A stretch of DNA of 64,000 bases, from positions 52,585,784-52,649,783 of the forward strand of contig OX326959.1 of the NCBI GenBank assembly GCA_946800325.1. Direction: 5' to 3'. How positions within the stretch are numbered: the stretch's first letter is position 1; the number at the start of each line of letters is the position of its first letter. This document shows positions 36,319 to 50,300 of the stretch, one piece after another. Under the pieces are notes generated by a model. It was given only the letters and a program-made list of their open reading frames with translations. It had not been told where the DNA came from and searched no databases. A program made the translations under genes and the position numbers. Source of the DNA: Luzula sylvatica (Eukaryota; Streptophyta; Magnoliopsida; Poales; Juncaceae).

Positions 36319-38488
36319 CTAGGTGCCAACTTTTGCAATTAGGAGATGATTTTCAGGAGAAATACTTTTGGAGACATAATTGACGAGGTTAGCATCAAAT
36401 CGATTTGATTTCAAATATAGAAGCCTTCCCGTATCGATTATTTCTTTGCACATAAAACCAATATTTTCCCTATCTTTTGAAGCCATATTTTTAATTATTT
36501 TCTCGATTCCACCCTCAAAATCAGTCTCTTTCGACTCCCTGTGTATAGCAAGCAAAATGTATCAAATATCAAATACACAACTGAAAATGTATCAAATTTA
36601 TTTGTTTCTGAAACGGATATATTTGATGTTCTCCAGCTATACAAAGGGAAAATTCGAACAATTTCGTGTTTCAGAAGGGTAAATTCGATACTATTGACTT
36701 TTTGAGAGTTATATATGAAATTTCTCACTAAAATAAAATGAAAACATACGATGTTACTAGAAGGATTTCTTGATTTTCTAAATTAGCAGTCTTGTGATCA
36801 CCATCAATAGCCCAACTACTCAACCAAGTCATTGCATGAAATTCCTCCTTTTTAATCCCCAAATCAGACAAAAACTCCTTATCTATCAATCAAAAACATT
36901 AAACAATAAACATAAAAACAATCATTGTAAAATAAGAAAGTTAAGGGGCTTACTCGCATAATGTTTCCATTGGCAAAGATGGTGACAACAAGTTGCTATT
37001 GCAAGTCCTTTAATTTGTCCTTTTCCTTCTTTCTGATTTTCGCGTACACAACAATTTATTGTCAAATCTGCACGAAATTAAAATTATAAATTCAATCTTA
37101 ACATTTTCTCTATAACCCCTAAAATATTTTGTATGTATTTACCTGTTGCGGGCCCACATAAATGTTTTCCTGTGGCTAAATATGGAATATCTTTCAAAGA
37201 ATCAACTCCGCTCAAATTCAAATCTTCGACTAAAAATGCAAAAAAGAGAAACTTTCAAATAACGCCCCAAATTTATTAATATTTTAAAGAAGGGACTTAC
37301 TATCAATTCTAATTCGCACTAAATTTACACTTTCATTTTGTCTCAAGCTTCTATCTGCCTAATAAATAATCCACATAAAAAAACGTTAAATTTTCAAAAT
37401 AAATAACACAAAAAGCTCAAATAAATTCGATGCGAGAAATTTTTTGGTAAAAATGATAAATTCAAACCTTAAGCCTATAAGATTTCCTCTCTACAAGAAA
37501 GACTTCATTAATCCCATAACAATCAGTGAGTAATTGCGTCAAATATCCTCTTCCGGCCCCAAATTCAATAACTGCCACGTCAGCATTAATTGCTGTCTCT
37601 CTCTCTTCCCCAAATTCAATATCGTCTTTTTTCGCCTTTTTATTTTGATTTTGTAAGATTCCAAATGATTCCATGTTTCCTAAAATAGATGCTTGTTGTA
37701 CCACGTGTTTTTCTTGGTAAGGTATCCTCCTATTTAACAAAATAATTATCAAATTAAAACCCTTCTTTTCAAACATTTTGTTCAAATTTGAAAAAATGAA
37801 AATAATCTATACCTATCTATTTGTCCATCGAGCCATTTCTCGCAAGATTCAGGGACCAAGAATGAGTCTCTAAATTTAACTATTGTTGAAGAATGAATTG
37901 ATTTAATCTTATTGATCAAATTAAAAAATTCAGAAATTTCGAGCGTTAAAATTGCTTTTCTTTTCTCAGCTGAGCTCAGTGCCGGTTCTTCACAATTGCC
38001 CGAATTAATCGATTTTGAGTAATAAGGCTGTGATTCCAAAGCCTCCATTTGTTTCTTGAAAGGACATTTCTTTATGTGGCAATCCAAATTATCTTCAAAT
38101 ACAGAACTGAGAGAGAAATGATAATATTATTCATTTGTTAGTCTAATTATAACTTAATTGAGCATTACAAAAAAAAGACTAAGTTGAGATATCAGGGGTT
38201 TAGGGTTTAAGTAGTTTTACTGTGACGGGTCAATTGGACAAGGCACGCGTTTAACTGAAGAAGATGGATTATGATTCCCACAAAACCTACAAAAATAATT
38301 CAATAAACAAAGAGGAATCACAAATTCATAAACAAAAAGGCCAAGAACTGGGAATTTGAGAGGGGAAAGAGAGAATACTGTGAAGAAGATACAGTTGAAT
38401 TGGCGCAGTATCGGCGTTTACCCGAAAGCCAAAAGTGACACTTCTTAGCCGGCGGCGGCGGCTGTTGCGCTGCCAGTTCACCGGACAT
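36319..38488 (-). CDS. TRM13: tRNA:m4X modification methyltransferase TRM13
   Basis: Nine exons on the minus strand: 38488-38379, 38286-38221, 38106-37813, 37729-37468, 37358-37301, 37229-37143, 37067-36954, 36882-36758 and 36534-36319, giving 443 residues. The N-terminus has the TRM13 CCCH finger (C17, C28, C39, H42), followed by a CHHC U11-48K-type finger (CPIDPSHSVF to CHIKKCP). The methyltransferase domain holds the SAM-binding motif VIEFGAGRGYL, then ATGKHLCGPATDLTINCC and CCHHLCQW. The enzyme 2'-O-methylates position 4 of tRNA-Pro, tRNA-Gly and tRNA-His acceptor stems. The gene converges on SPL with 417 bases between stop codons. The last intron is the weakest junction: the frame is kept only with the AG ending at 36535, four bases past a first AG. 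Confidence 0.9.
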
Positions 38489-38599
38489 TGCTAAGATTAT
38501 TAACACGAAACGAAGGCAGCCTTGGTCAATATAACATAAACAGTATGAAAAATCCTGGTTTTCTAAATACACGAAATAAATTCCAGTTTTTCCTAAAAC

Positions 38600-39540
38600 C
38601 TGGAATGGTAATTTGCATATGTGGTCAGCATTATCAAAACATGTTTGGTTTGTAATAAAAGAGGCAGTTGGAAGTCTAAATATCGTAATTTGTTATTTCT
38701 TTTGTTTAGATTGATGTATTTAGATAAAACTCTTCCAAATTGTGATATCTTGGACCAAACTTTACAAAAACTCTAGCTCTGTTGATTTTTATATGATGCG
38801 TAGTTATCATATCTTAATATTTTGGTAGAAGAGAAATATATTTTCCTCCTCTTTTACCTACCTAAATACTTATGTTATTTGTCATAAAAAATTTCTGACC
38901 ACTCAACATATATTATATATTTTTTTCTTTCTATATTTGTTCTATTCTCTAATTAGTAATTACTATACTACATGTTTACTATATTTTTTTCCATTTTTTT
39001 TATGATATTTGTTGTCAAGTAAATATACTCGTTATGTTTTTATTTCTTGATCACTATTTGTTTTGATCCATTTTATTCTTTTGAAAAAAACTATTTGAAA
39101 TTGGTATTATATTTCTAATTTCTGTTTTGAAATTTCATAATTCAATTTACATCAAACCAAACAAAAAAAACTATAACTATATACGATAGTTATAATATCG
39201 TAAACATTAGATCTTCAATTGTAAATTCGAAAACTCAACTTGCTGAAGGTTGATTTTTTTTGTGTGATTTCTAATACGATCATCGAGACGGGCTCTTAAT
39301 GTGGTTGCTTTCACTTTAAATGTTGACATAATTTTTCTTGATTAATATACATTGTTTTACTCAACTAATTAACACTGTTTCACTCAAATCAATAACATTA
39401 TATGATTGCTTTTACTCAATTAATAACATTAATATTATTCCACTCAATCAATTAATTAACAACACAACACAGCACAACAGCAATAACTACATCTATCAAG
39501 AGTAAAATAAAAATAACAAATTGATTCATACAATTTGCAG
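38600..39540. other. AT-rich interval between TRM13 and the dehydrogenase
   Basis: Contains the TRM13 upstream region at its left edge and the dehydrogenase 3' flank at its right. At 39330-39470 the words AATTAATAACATT and CACTCAATTAA recur, a small local repeat. No gene was recognised. Confidence 0.4.
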
Positions 39541-39563
39541 GAATTTTAATTCTAATTTGAACA

Positions 39564-40496
39564 TCATAACTTTGCAAGCCGGAGAAGAACAGCACTATTA
39601 ACAGCAAGATTGCCCCCATCAACCACCAAATTATGTCCGCAAATCATTGCCGACTCATCCGACGCCAAGAACAATGCCGCATCTGCCACGTGGCGAGCTT
39701 TGAGTATCCTACCCTTCAAATGACACGTGTCACTAGTATATTTCTCCACTTGGTCCAGCGTCAAACCGGTAGCCCTGCAACTGAGCGGCGTGGCCACGCC
39801 AGATGGCGACACGCAGTTAACCCTTATCCCGTACGGTCCCAAATCGGCCGTAGCCGCCTTGACCAATCCGAGAACGGCGTGTTTTGATGCCACGTAGGAC
39901 GCAGGGCCGTTTCCGCCCTGCGTCGCTGCGATACTCGTGGTGCAAATTATGGAACCCTTGATACCCGCTTCTTTCATTGCTCGGCCCGCGATCTTCAATA
40001 TAGACGCGGTGCCTTTTACGTTCACTAACATAGTCTGTAAATCAGATTATATTAGAAAAAACACAGGGGTGGTGTTGTAAAATTAAGTTAACCTTTTCGA
40101 AATCATTCAAGTCCAAGTCGAGAATAGACGGGCTATTGATCAGAATTCCGGCATTGCTGTACATCACGTCAAGACGACCGTACGTAGTCACGGCGTGTTT
40201 CACCATGTTTTCGACTTGTGTTTCGTCGGTCACGTCACAATGGACGTAGCTGCATTTCTCAGGGCCGATAGAGGCCGCAACGGCTTTGCCCAAATCATCC
40301 TGAATATCAGCGATGATGACGATCGCACCGTTGGATGCGAATAGACGCGCAGATTCTTCGCCGATGCCACTCGCCGCGCCTGTGATTATCACCACTTTGC
40401 CTTCTAATCTACAAGAAGAATGTAAAATGTACTTATTGGAGGTATGAGAAAGGAAGGAAGAGAGAGAGGGGGGTTGATTTACCTTGCTTTGGACAT
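39564..40496 (-). CDS. Short-chain dehydrogenase/reductase (SDR110C type)
   Basis: Three exons on the minus strand: 40496-40483, 40408-40093 and 40034-39564, giving 266 residues. The first exon codes only MSKA plus two bases, as is common in this family. Cofactor motif TGAASGIG (G15, G19, G21) and the acidic D after the second strand (ADIQDD) indicate NAD(H) preference. NAG, N115, S144, Y157 and K161 (YVASK) make a complete catalytic tetrad. The protein belongs to the plant-expanded SDR110C group that includes xanthoxin dehydrogenase, momilactone A synthase and monoterpenol dehydrogenases; the substrate cannot be deduced. There is no N-terminal transit peptide, so a cytosolic location is likely. 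CACGTG-like and GC-rich coding bias contrasts with the AT-rich flanks. Confidence 0.9.
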
Positions 40497-40969
40497 TGTG
40501 TGAACTTGGAGAGACAAAGACAAGTATGATAAAAGAAATGGGGTCCAAGGGTTGAAACCCAATATATAATGAACGTTATGGAAAGTCAAAGATAAGAAAC
40601 TGGAAGATAATTAATATTGATAGAGACATATACACAATACATTATTCGATTCCAAAAGAATTAATAGCAAAAATTAATGCACCATTAATTGGCCTTTGAA
40701 CGTAGTCATGTAGTCATGTAGACGTGGAGGTGGAGCCATATTGCTGGTGAGGTTTATTTAGGTACATTTAATTAGCTGTTCCATGAGGATTTCGAAAAAC
40801 TCGTGACCATGATCTAGAGAGGAGACTCTGACAAGTTTGAAGATTTTCTAGAATCTAAGGAGCTTGATAATATCATTATTTTTTTATAAACTAAATATGA
40901 TTTCTCAAATGTTTCAAAAATGGCAAAATCAATGATCTCATAGGAATGTAGAAAAAATCAAGTAATTGT

Positions 40970-41375
40970 TGTTAGAATTTGGACTTCATATGATTGGAGA
41001 TAATATGGGGATTTTATATTGGGGGATCAATATCAAAATCAATGGAAACTTTAATTAAATAGAACACGGAGAGAGAGAGACCCCCACAGGGGCAATTGCC
41101 CCTTTTTAATTTTCTTATAAATTTTTCTCTCTTAATTCTAATTCGTACAATACATGCTCTTTAAATAGAGATCAATAAGCATCCCCTAAACACACCCTTT
41201 CAAACATACATCATAATCTATCTAAATTCTAGACACTTCTATTTTAATAGACACCTATTTATTACAAGATGCATCCCCCTTAATTAATCTAGATACTTCT
41301 AATAATTATCCTAATTATCCTGCCCATTAATTAAATATATTATTATATAAAATATTAAAAACATTAATTTCAATA
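40970..41375 (-). repeat. 3' LTR of the miniature LTR element
   Basis: 406 bp; the right-hand 330 bases are nearly identical to 42130-42467, while the first 80 bases are more diverged from the other LTR. Confidence 0.8.
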
Positions 41376-41609
41376 CTCCCCCTTAATGTTTTTTTCGTTA
41401 TTTTTTTTTCTCTCGATACTCCCCCGTGATATTTTTTCCGTCACGCTCGTCTATTTTTTTTTAAAACTCTTTTTTTTTTAATCGGCTTTTTATTTCGAAT
41501 CGTCCTTTTTCGGATCATCTTTTTCGAATTGCCTTTTTCCGAATCGTCCTCTTTTCGGATCGATTTTTTTTTTCTTCTTTGAATCGTTTCTTTTCTTCGT
41601 CGAAATTGA

Positions 41610-41890
41610 GTTGCGAAACTTGTGGGAACCCGAACATACCGTCTTGGGTTGTCGTGGCCTTCTCCTACTCCAAATTTCTGCTTAACTCGATAAATCGGTA
41701 ATGAGTTGTGAAGTTCGTGTGAGCCCAAGTACGTAACCTTCTTGGTTGTCTTGGTGACTCCTTCTTCGACTTCTACTAAACTCGATAATTCGGAAATGAG
41801 TTGTGAAGTTCGTGTGAGCCCAAGTACGTAACCTCTTTGGTTGCCTTGGTGACTCCTTCTCCGACTCCTACTAAACTCGATAACCGTCCT
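41610..41890. repeat. Three 95-bp tandem repeats inside the miniature LTR element
   Basis: Units start near 41610, 41705 and 41800 with GTTGYGAARYTYGTG and each ends with ACTCGATAA. The second and third are nearly identical; the first is older. T-runs and CGATAACCGTCG-like words fill the rest of the interior. Confidence 0.8.
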
Positions 41891-42059
41891 TTTTTTTTTT
41901 AAGCATCGCTCGATAACCGTCGCTCGATAATCTTCGTTTTCGATAACCATCGCTCTAACCGTCGATCGGTAACCATAGTTTTTTTTTTTTTTTTTTTTCG
42001 TCAATCGATATTTCGTCGCTCGATTTCGGTCCCTTTCGACAACCGTCGCTCTGATACCA

Positions 42060-42467
42060 TGTTAGAATTTTGGGGATTTTAGTATTTATTTTGGATAGAT
42101 ACTATATTGGGGATTTTTGATTTGGGGATCAATATCAAAATTAATGGATACATTCAATAAAAAACGGAGAGAGAGAGTCAGGGGCAATTGCCCCTTTTTA
42201 ACTTTCTTATAAATTTTTCTCTCTTAATTCTAATTCGTACAGTACATGCTCTTTAAATAGAGATCAATAAGCATCCCCTAAACACACCCTTTCAAACATA
42301 CATCATAATCTATCTAAATTCTAGACACTTCTATTTTAATAGACACCTATTTATTACAAGATGCATCCCCCTTAATTAATCTAGACACTTCTAATAATTA
42401 TCCTAATTATCCTGCCCATTAATTAAATATATTATTATATAAAATATTAAAAACATTAATTTCAATA
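42060..42467 (-). repeat. 5' LTR of the miniature LTR element
   Basis: 408 bp, directly followed on its own strand by the tRNA-Met primer binding site. Outer end set by the ATTGT duplication. Confidence 0.85.
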
Positions 42468-42684
42468 ATTGTTATATTTATCACTGTCATGAAATCATGG
42501 TATTTTAAAAGCTTCAATAAAAAAAAATCACACAAACACTTCACTTCAAAGTTCAAACCATTTATTTTGAAGTTTCCCAAACAACAAAATATATCCAATA
42601 CATAATTCTCATATTTATACTTGTTATAAAATGAACGTATTTTATTTATTTGTACAAATTAATATGTACCATGCAAATATTTAT

Positions 42685-42836
42685 ATCATGACACGTATGT
42701 GTATATGTGTCTCATCTCATGGATATATCTTGTCATGACACATACATATGCATATGTGTCTCATGTATTCTCAATGTCATGACACATATGTATACATGTG
42801 TAGGTGTATGGATGAATTTTGAATGCTATATAAATC
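42685..42836 (+). promoter_or_regulatory. Three palindromic direct repeats upstream of a TATA box
   Basis: Units start at 42685, 42731 and 42775 (spacing 46 and 44 bases). Each starts TCATGACAC and carries a GTATGTGTATATGTGT-like AC/GT alternation; the second and third contain the palindromes ACATATGCATATGT and TGTATACA. The TATA box CTATATAAATC follows at 42826-42836. The arrangement looks like a promoter with repeated operators, but no convincing transcript product was recognised downstream. Confidence 0.35.
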
Positions 42837-42839
42837 TCC

Positions 42840-44160
42840 TTTATCATTACACAATTATTCATGAGAAATAAAGTATTCATAATTCTCCTCTCTTCTTTCT
42901 TAAATATTTTTGTACTGCGTTGCTTCTTTAATTTTGCTAATTTTACAACAATACTATACTATTTCCAAATTTTAATTTTATCCTGTAATTTAACTGCTAT
43001 ATTTTTTTACAAATCATTAAAAAAAAATACAAAATCATCACAAATTAAGCCTGTCATTTCCAAAACTGGGCCCATTAAAAGCCCAGTATAGTTTCCAATA
43101 AATTTAGCAAATAGAGATCTCCATTAAAAACTAAACAGAGATGATCGTAAGTATGCAAAATCATCAAGTTAGTAAGTTACTGTAGAAGAGGACCAGAGAC
43201 CAGTACCATACATACCCGCATAAACATTTCTCTACGTAATCTCCAATCCAACCATTCATCTCATTTCCTACTCCCAATATCAACGATTTATATTAATTCG
43301 TGTAGAAATATCTATGCGGTTACCCGCAGAGAGGATTTAAATTTAGTCGTTGTCTTCTTTTGACTGCACTCGCATCAACCACTCATCAGTCTTCACCCTG
43401 ACACATATAATTAACCTCCACATCGAATATCTACTATTTTGTTCTGTAATACACGTGGTCGCTTCAAGATCGTTGATTTTAGTACGCTTTGGATTGATTG
43501 GCCGACACGACATCCGTGTAGGTGTTGGGCGTGAATGTGTTCAGTGAGGTTAGTGTTTTTTGGAGAAATATACGAGTTCTTGATTTATAGTGACCGAGTA
43601 ATTAATAATGCTGGAGTTTTCATGTATACCATTTTTATTTAGTATTTTATATTTTAATCCATACTTTTGAATATTATATTATATTTGTTTTCGGGATAAC
43701 TTTTTGTGAAATTATTATTTATTAAAAAAAGTAATTAATTACAAAAGTTAACTTTTTCTCTCTCTTATGGGAAATTTATTAATTTAGTAAATAAATAATT
43801 TATATATGATGATTTTGAATGCAACTCATGAAATTAATGTTAAAACATGAAAAGTTATTGTTTGAGGTCCCATGAAATAAATAATGATGACTTTTTTGTA
43901 TTTTATATGAATATAATTATAGACCATACTAGAAATCTAGAACATTATAATATTTTCCCCAATCTAATCCAACGGTCTTGTCCTATGAATAGACAGTACA
44001 TGTGTAAATATTACATAAAGAGGGATTTATGTGCAAAAATGTCGAAAATAAAATCATTAATTTCACAGTTCATCATAACCAAGAAAAATAAACATATAAG
44101 CAACATAATTAAAAAGTTGTAATAAAGTAAAATTAAAAATATAAGAAAATATAAGAAAAT
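42840..44160. other. Gene-free interval before the GSK3 gene
   Basis: Contains a diverged inverted repeat (CCGCATAAACATTTCTCTACG at 43218-43238 against CGTGTAGAAATATCTATGCGG at 43299-43319). No gene was recognised. Confidence 0.35.
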
Positions 44161-44164
44161 ATAA

Positions 44165-44813
44165 CCCCTCTCTCTCTTTCTTTCTGTGTCTCTGTATCTC
44201 TCTTCTCTGTTCAAACCCTACCTGATCAATCAATTGGGGAGATGGCAATCTTGTGAACAGGTGAGAATCTGGTAATCTGATCCCAATTTGGTGAAAGTTT
44301 CGATCATTTTTATGGTCAATTTGTTTGTTTGAGTTTTAGATCTACCTCAACTAAATGGTTTTTTTACTGTGTTTTAACACACTAACTGTTAATTGGTATA
44401 TTTTCCGTTAATGGGTGTCAGTTTTTAGCTGATAAGTTTGGAAAGTTGGGTTTAAAGTGGGATTCTTTTCGGATTTGGAGGGTTTTTTTATTTATCTTCA
44501 TTAGCTCTTTTGGCATGAATTTTTCGAAGTTGTTTACTTGTGTTGCTAAACTGGTCTTTTCCACTAACAAAATGAGTTCGATAAGTTCGGAACGTTGTGA
44601 TAATTTCTCCATTTTCGTACTTTCGAACTGTATTTTGATTTAATTAGGTATGAATTGTAGTTTTGCTTCAGAAAGTTGTTAACTTTTCTCCTCGTTTATT
44701 GTTTAATTCAGACCAATGTTCTTCTTCTTTCCAATTTCTTCTGCTCATACACGAAAATCAATTACTGCCAAACTAATTTCAAATTTAAAAATTTGTTTCT
44801 CATCATTTGACAG
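44165..44813 (+). promoter_or_regulatory. 5' UTR exon and 5' UTR intron of the GSK3 gene
   Basis: A CT-rich leader (44165-44210) ends in AACAG|GTGAG at 44260/44261, a strong donor. A TTGACAG acceptor ends at 44813. A leader intron of about 550 bases is therefore likely, as in other plant GSK3 genes. The leader exon carries a five-codon upstream ORF (ATG 44242, stop 44254-44256). Confidence 0.55.
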
Positions 44814-44901
44814 ATTTACTCTAAAATCAATCCGAGACTAAATTCCTCAGATGAAATATACGATTTAATTTCTCTTAAAACCAGCCAATTAAATCCTTAA
44901 A

Positions 44902-46894
<1,993 letters not shown>

Positions 46895-47216
46895 GAAAAC
46901 TATATTGATTATTATAAATTGTGTAATATTAGGTTTAGCAGTGTTTGTTGTGTCCTTTGTGTAGCAATGTATGTGTATTTAGGGATTTTATTAGGAGAAT
47001 ATCCTCACGTTAATTTGTTATTATCTACGACTATTACTATTGTGTTTTCATACTATATATTATCTTGTATGCCAATTGAATATTTTGCTTTGAACAGTTA
47101 TGTTGACATTTGACAATTCTAATGTTAGTGTGGAATAATATCGCATGTTTTAATTCTTTTCTTTATTATTTTTGGAGTAGATAGATGAATTTCCTGTTTT
47201 ATGTGTGGAATGTATG

Positions 47217-49075
47217 CAATGTTGTAAATAACATTGAAAAACGGTCGAAAAATGGTAATACGGTGGAAGATCGTATCGTTTTTTACCGTAACGTTTTAAA
47301 AAATGGTCAAACGTTTTTTTTAACAGTGTTTGATCGTTTTTTGACAAAAAAACGTTTTTAACCCGTTTTACGTATTGATTTTTTCTTCTAATTATTTTGG
47401 CCCCGGATTTTTTTTAACTTTTTTGGCCAGTTATTTTTCTCAGCACGTAACTTTTTTTCACCGAGTCTCCGATTTAGTTTTTCTTCATCTTCACCACAAT
47501 GATTGGGATGCTCCATTCTTCAATTCTTCTTTTGATTGACTAAATGATGACGGCGGCTCAGTTTAATTTGCGACAATGACTGCTTTTTTTTTCACAACAA
47601 GAATTAATTTTTTCCCCATGAATGTGATTGTGAGTGCTAATTTGATTCAATTTGTGAGTCAAAAGATTTTGTGTTATAATTGTTTTGGTTGATCTGATTA
47701 TGTGTTAGGATTTGATTATTCTTTACTTTTTATGTGATCATTATTTTTTTTTGGATTTTTTTGGATTTTTTTGGATGAGAATCAAACAAGTGTTTAAATT
47801 GTGAGTGTTAATTTGATTTAATTAATAGCAATGCAATAACATATATATTTGGTGATATTATCTAAATATGATATCTTTATGAAAATCCCGTTATATTAGA
47901 CTTCATAATGGCTCCTTCCCTTCTTCTTCTTCGCTAGTGGCGATAGCCATAGCGAGATAGTGGCACTTCTCCTTCTTTCCTTCTTTTTCGCTATCCATGA
48001 TATTCGTCTGGACAGTCGACAGTGACGGTAGACATTGACTGTGCAATTTATTGCGTTATTTTTCTTCTTTTTTTCTTCGATCTTACCCCCTCTTCAATCG
48101 ATTTCCTTGTCAAAACCTCTCCACTCCTTTCATTACAAATCACATAACTTCTTCTCTCACATCGTTCCTCATTCAATCCTTGTCAAAACCTTAAATCGCT
48201 GAAATTTGACTGACAATCGCAGAATCGCTGGTCTTAAATCGCTTAAATCGACTGCCTTCAATCCTTAAATTGATTAAATCAATACTTCAATTCTTCAATT
48301 CTTAAATCGCTTAAATCGACTAAATCGCTGGCCATTAAATCCTTAAATCGCTGACCCTTCCTCATTGCATCAATTTCAACTGGATATTCAACAGGAATTT
48401 GATTGAAAATCAACTCAAACTCTACCAAAAAATGGACTTAAACCTTATTAAATTGCCGACCTTTAATTCGACGAAGAGTTGCAAAGGGTTGTGCAGAGAT
48501 TAAAGGTTGTGAACCTACGATGAAGAGTTGCGAAGAAGGATTGTGAAGAAGAGTCGCGAAGAAGGATTGTGAAGAAGAGTTGCAAAGAAGGGTTGCAAAG
48601 AAGGGTTCCTTTTCCCAGTTTAGGTTTCCTTTTCCCAGAATTTAATTCCTTCTTCTTCTCAAAACCCAGGAAAAGATTTTAGCGTCTTTTCAAATCCGAG
48701 AATCCAAATAACAAACTTGGATTTCCAATTACCTACTGTATCATGGATACAAAGAAAGCGTTTTTCGTTCGACGTATTTTAGATCCTTGATTCATCAACG
48801 GAACCGTCAACTTCGATCACTGTTTCTAATACAAACTCGACTTGTAATGGTGATATTGTACATAGCCTACGGGCCTTGAAGCAAAAAAAAAAAAAATTTG
48901 ATTTAATTTCTTGACCAAATTTTATGTCTATAAATTTTAATTAAAATTGATATAAAATATTACCGATTTAAGTGATCGTTTTAACCATTTTTTAACCATT
49001 TTACGACCGTTTTACGATAAAACACTAAAACGGTGACCGACCGTAACGTATCGTTTTCCGTCATCTACAACATTG
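47217..49075. mobile_element. Non-autonomous hAT-type element (copy 3, same family as 21.3 kb)
   Basis: Left end CAATGTTGTAAATAACATTG and right end (reverse complement) CAATGTTGTAGATGACGG, with the exact 8-bp duplication AATGTATG at 47209-47216 and 49076-49083. Subterminal AAAACGG/CCGTTTT words match the element at 21307-22052. The 1.86-kb body has no transposase frame. It includes TTAAATCGCT repeats (48190-48360) and GAAGAAGGATTGTGAAGAAG repeats (48520-48600). Confidence 0.85.
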
Positions 49076-49139
49076 AATGTATGTACCACACAATCTCACA
49101 TGTAATGTGTTACGAATACTTTAAAAATACACAAGTATA

Positions 49140-50300
49140 GTGAGGGTGGGTGCGATACGGTTCGGATATGTCACGTGGTGTATCTGATTATTTTAATATT
49201 TTTTTTGATGCGGCGGGAATATGATAGGATATGAGTAGTGATATTTCGAGGATACGGCTCAAATATACCACGTGATGTATCCGATTATTTTAATATTTAT
49301 TTTGTTTAAATTCGGAGGGAATATGATAGGATACGGATATGAATGTTGCTAGTAGGGGTGGGTTCGGTTTATTTGGGAACAGGACCGGACCGGTCGAATT
49401 CGGTTTAATCGGTTCTGTTTTTCGGTTTATTCGGTTCGGTTCGGTTCAAAAATTGATATTGTTTGGTTTATTCGGTTCGGTTCGGTTTTGGTATTTTCAG
49501 AACCGATTAAACCGAACCGACCGAATTAATACTATTTTTCATTTTTCTATAATGCTCGTTTAAAAAAATTAAAATTCAATATTGTAAAATTAGAAATAAC
49601 GTAAGTATATTTTATATGATTTGTTTTTATATTTATTTTGCTAAATAACATTTGAATTTTAACATTATAAACCTTCTAATTCGGTTCAACCGAATAAACC
49701 GAATAAGAAATTCGGTTTATTCGGTTCGGTTTTAAATCGATTCAAATTTTATCCGGTTCGGTTCGGTTTGAATCTTGTCCAGTTCGGTTTAAGCCGGTTT
49801 GCTCTTATTCGGTTCGGTTCGGTTCGGTTCGGTTCAACCGAATGCCCACCCTACTTTCCAAAACACGGCTCTGATATGCGAGCGTATCCGATTATTTAAT
49901 ATACGTTTTTTTATGCGGCGGGAATATGACAAGATACGGATAGCGATACTTTCAGTATACGGCTTGGATATTCCATTTATAATATTTACCTCATTATATA
50001 TTTTGGTCCATAATATTTTTAAATAAATTATGTAAAATATTTCTATGATACTTTAAATTAGTTTTTGAATATTTGTAGGATACTTTGTATTGTTAGGTTG
50101 ATTTAATTTATTGTCATGATATTTAATAAAAAAATATTGTTAATTTATATGTATTTATTAATTATATATTATATAAATATATTAATACAATAATTATATA
50201 GTTGTATTCGTATATCTGCTTTTTAAAAAAAAAATTGTATCGATGTATCCGTATCGTATCGGATATGATATCCATATAGTATTGGGCGTATCCATATCTG
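49140..50300. mobile_element. GTATCGGATACG-type repeat, split by a nested element
   Basis: Begins GGTGCGATACGGTTCGGATA and ends GTATCGTATCGGATATGATA, with internal CACGTGGTGTATCCGATTAT blocks. A second copy of the family lies at 51500-51975. The family's terminal regions are rich in GATACG in both orientations. The copy is interrupted by the insertion at 49353-49853. Exact ends and target duplication are unclear. Confidence 0.55.
49353..49853. mobile_element. Nested TAGGGGTGGG-type MITE rich in GGTTCGGTT
   Basis: Starts TAGGGGTGGGTTCGGTTTAT and ends with the inverted counterpart (CGAATGCCCACCCTA), about 500 bp. Both terminal regions are tandem CGGTTCGGTT/AACCGAACCG words. It lies within the GATACG-type repeat, so it inserted later. 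No clear target duplication was found. Confidence 0.65.

Larger units (their letters stand above)
40970..42467 (-). mobile_element. Small non-autonomous LTR element (TRIM/SMART-like)
   Basis: Direct repeats at 40970-41375 and 42060-42467 flank a 684-bp interior without coding capacity. The 5-bp target duplication ATTGT lies at 40965-40969 and 42468-42472. On the minus strand a perfect primer binding site, TGGTATCAGAGC (42048-42059), abuts the 5' LTR, and a G-rich tract (AAGGGGGAG) abuts the 3' LTR. The total length of 1.5 kb and absence of gag or pol fit a terminal-repeat retrotransposon in miniature. With these boundaries the LTR starts TATTG and ends ACA rather than TG...CA. Confidence 0.85.

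Noticed and set aside
41441..42004. 187-residue basic frame on the minus strand inside the miniature LTR element
   Set aside because: It is built from 95-bp tandem repeats and low-complexity Lys/Arg runs from T-rich DNA. No gag or pol motif is present.
42861..43091. 76-residue frame starting MRNKVFIILLSSFLNIF, a possible secreted peptide downstream of the TATA box
   Set aside because: The frame is AT-driven hydrophobic sequence with two membrane-like stretches. The ATG is at the expected transcription start rather than after a leader, and no peptide-hormone motif is convincing.
43218..43319. Inverted repeat of about 21 bases considered as a miRNA precursor
   Set aside because: Several mismatches are present in the arms, no known mature sequence is visible and there is no independent support.
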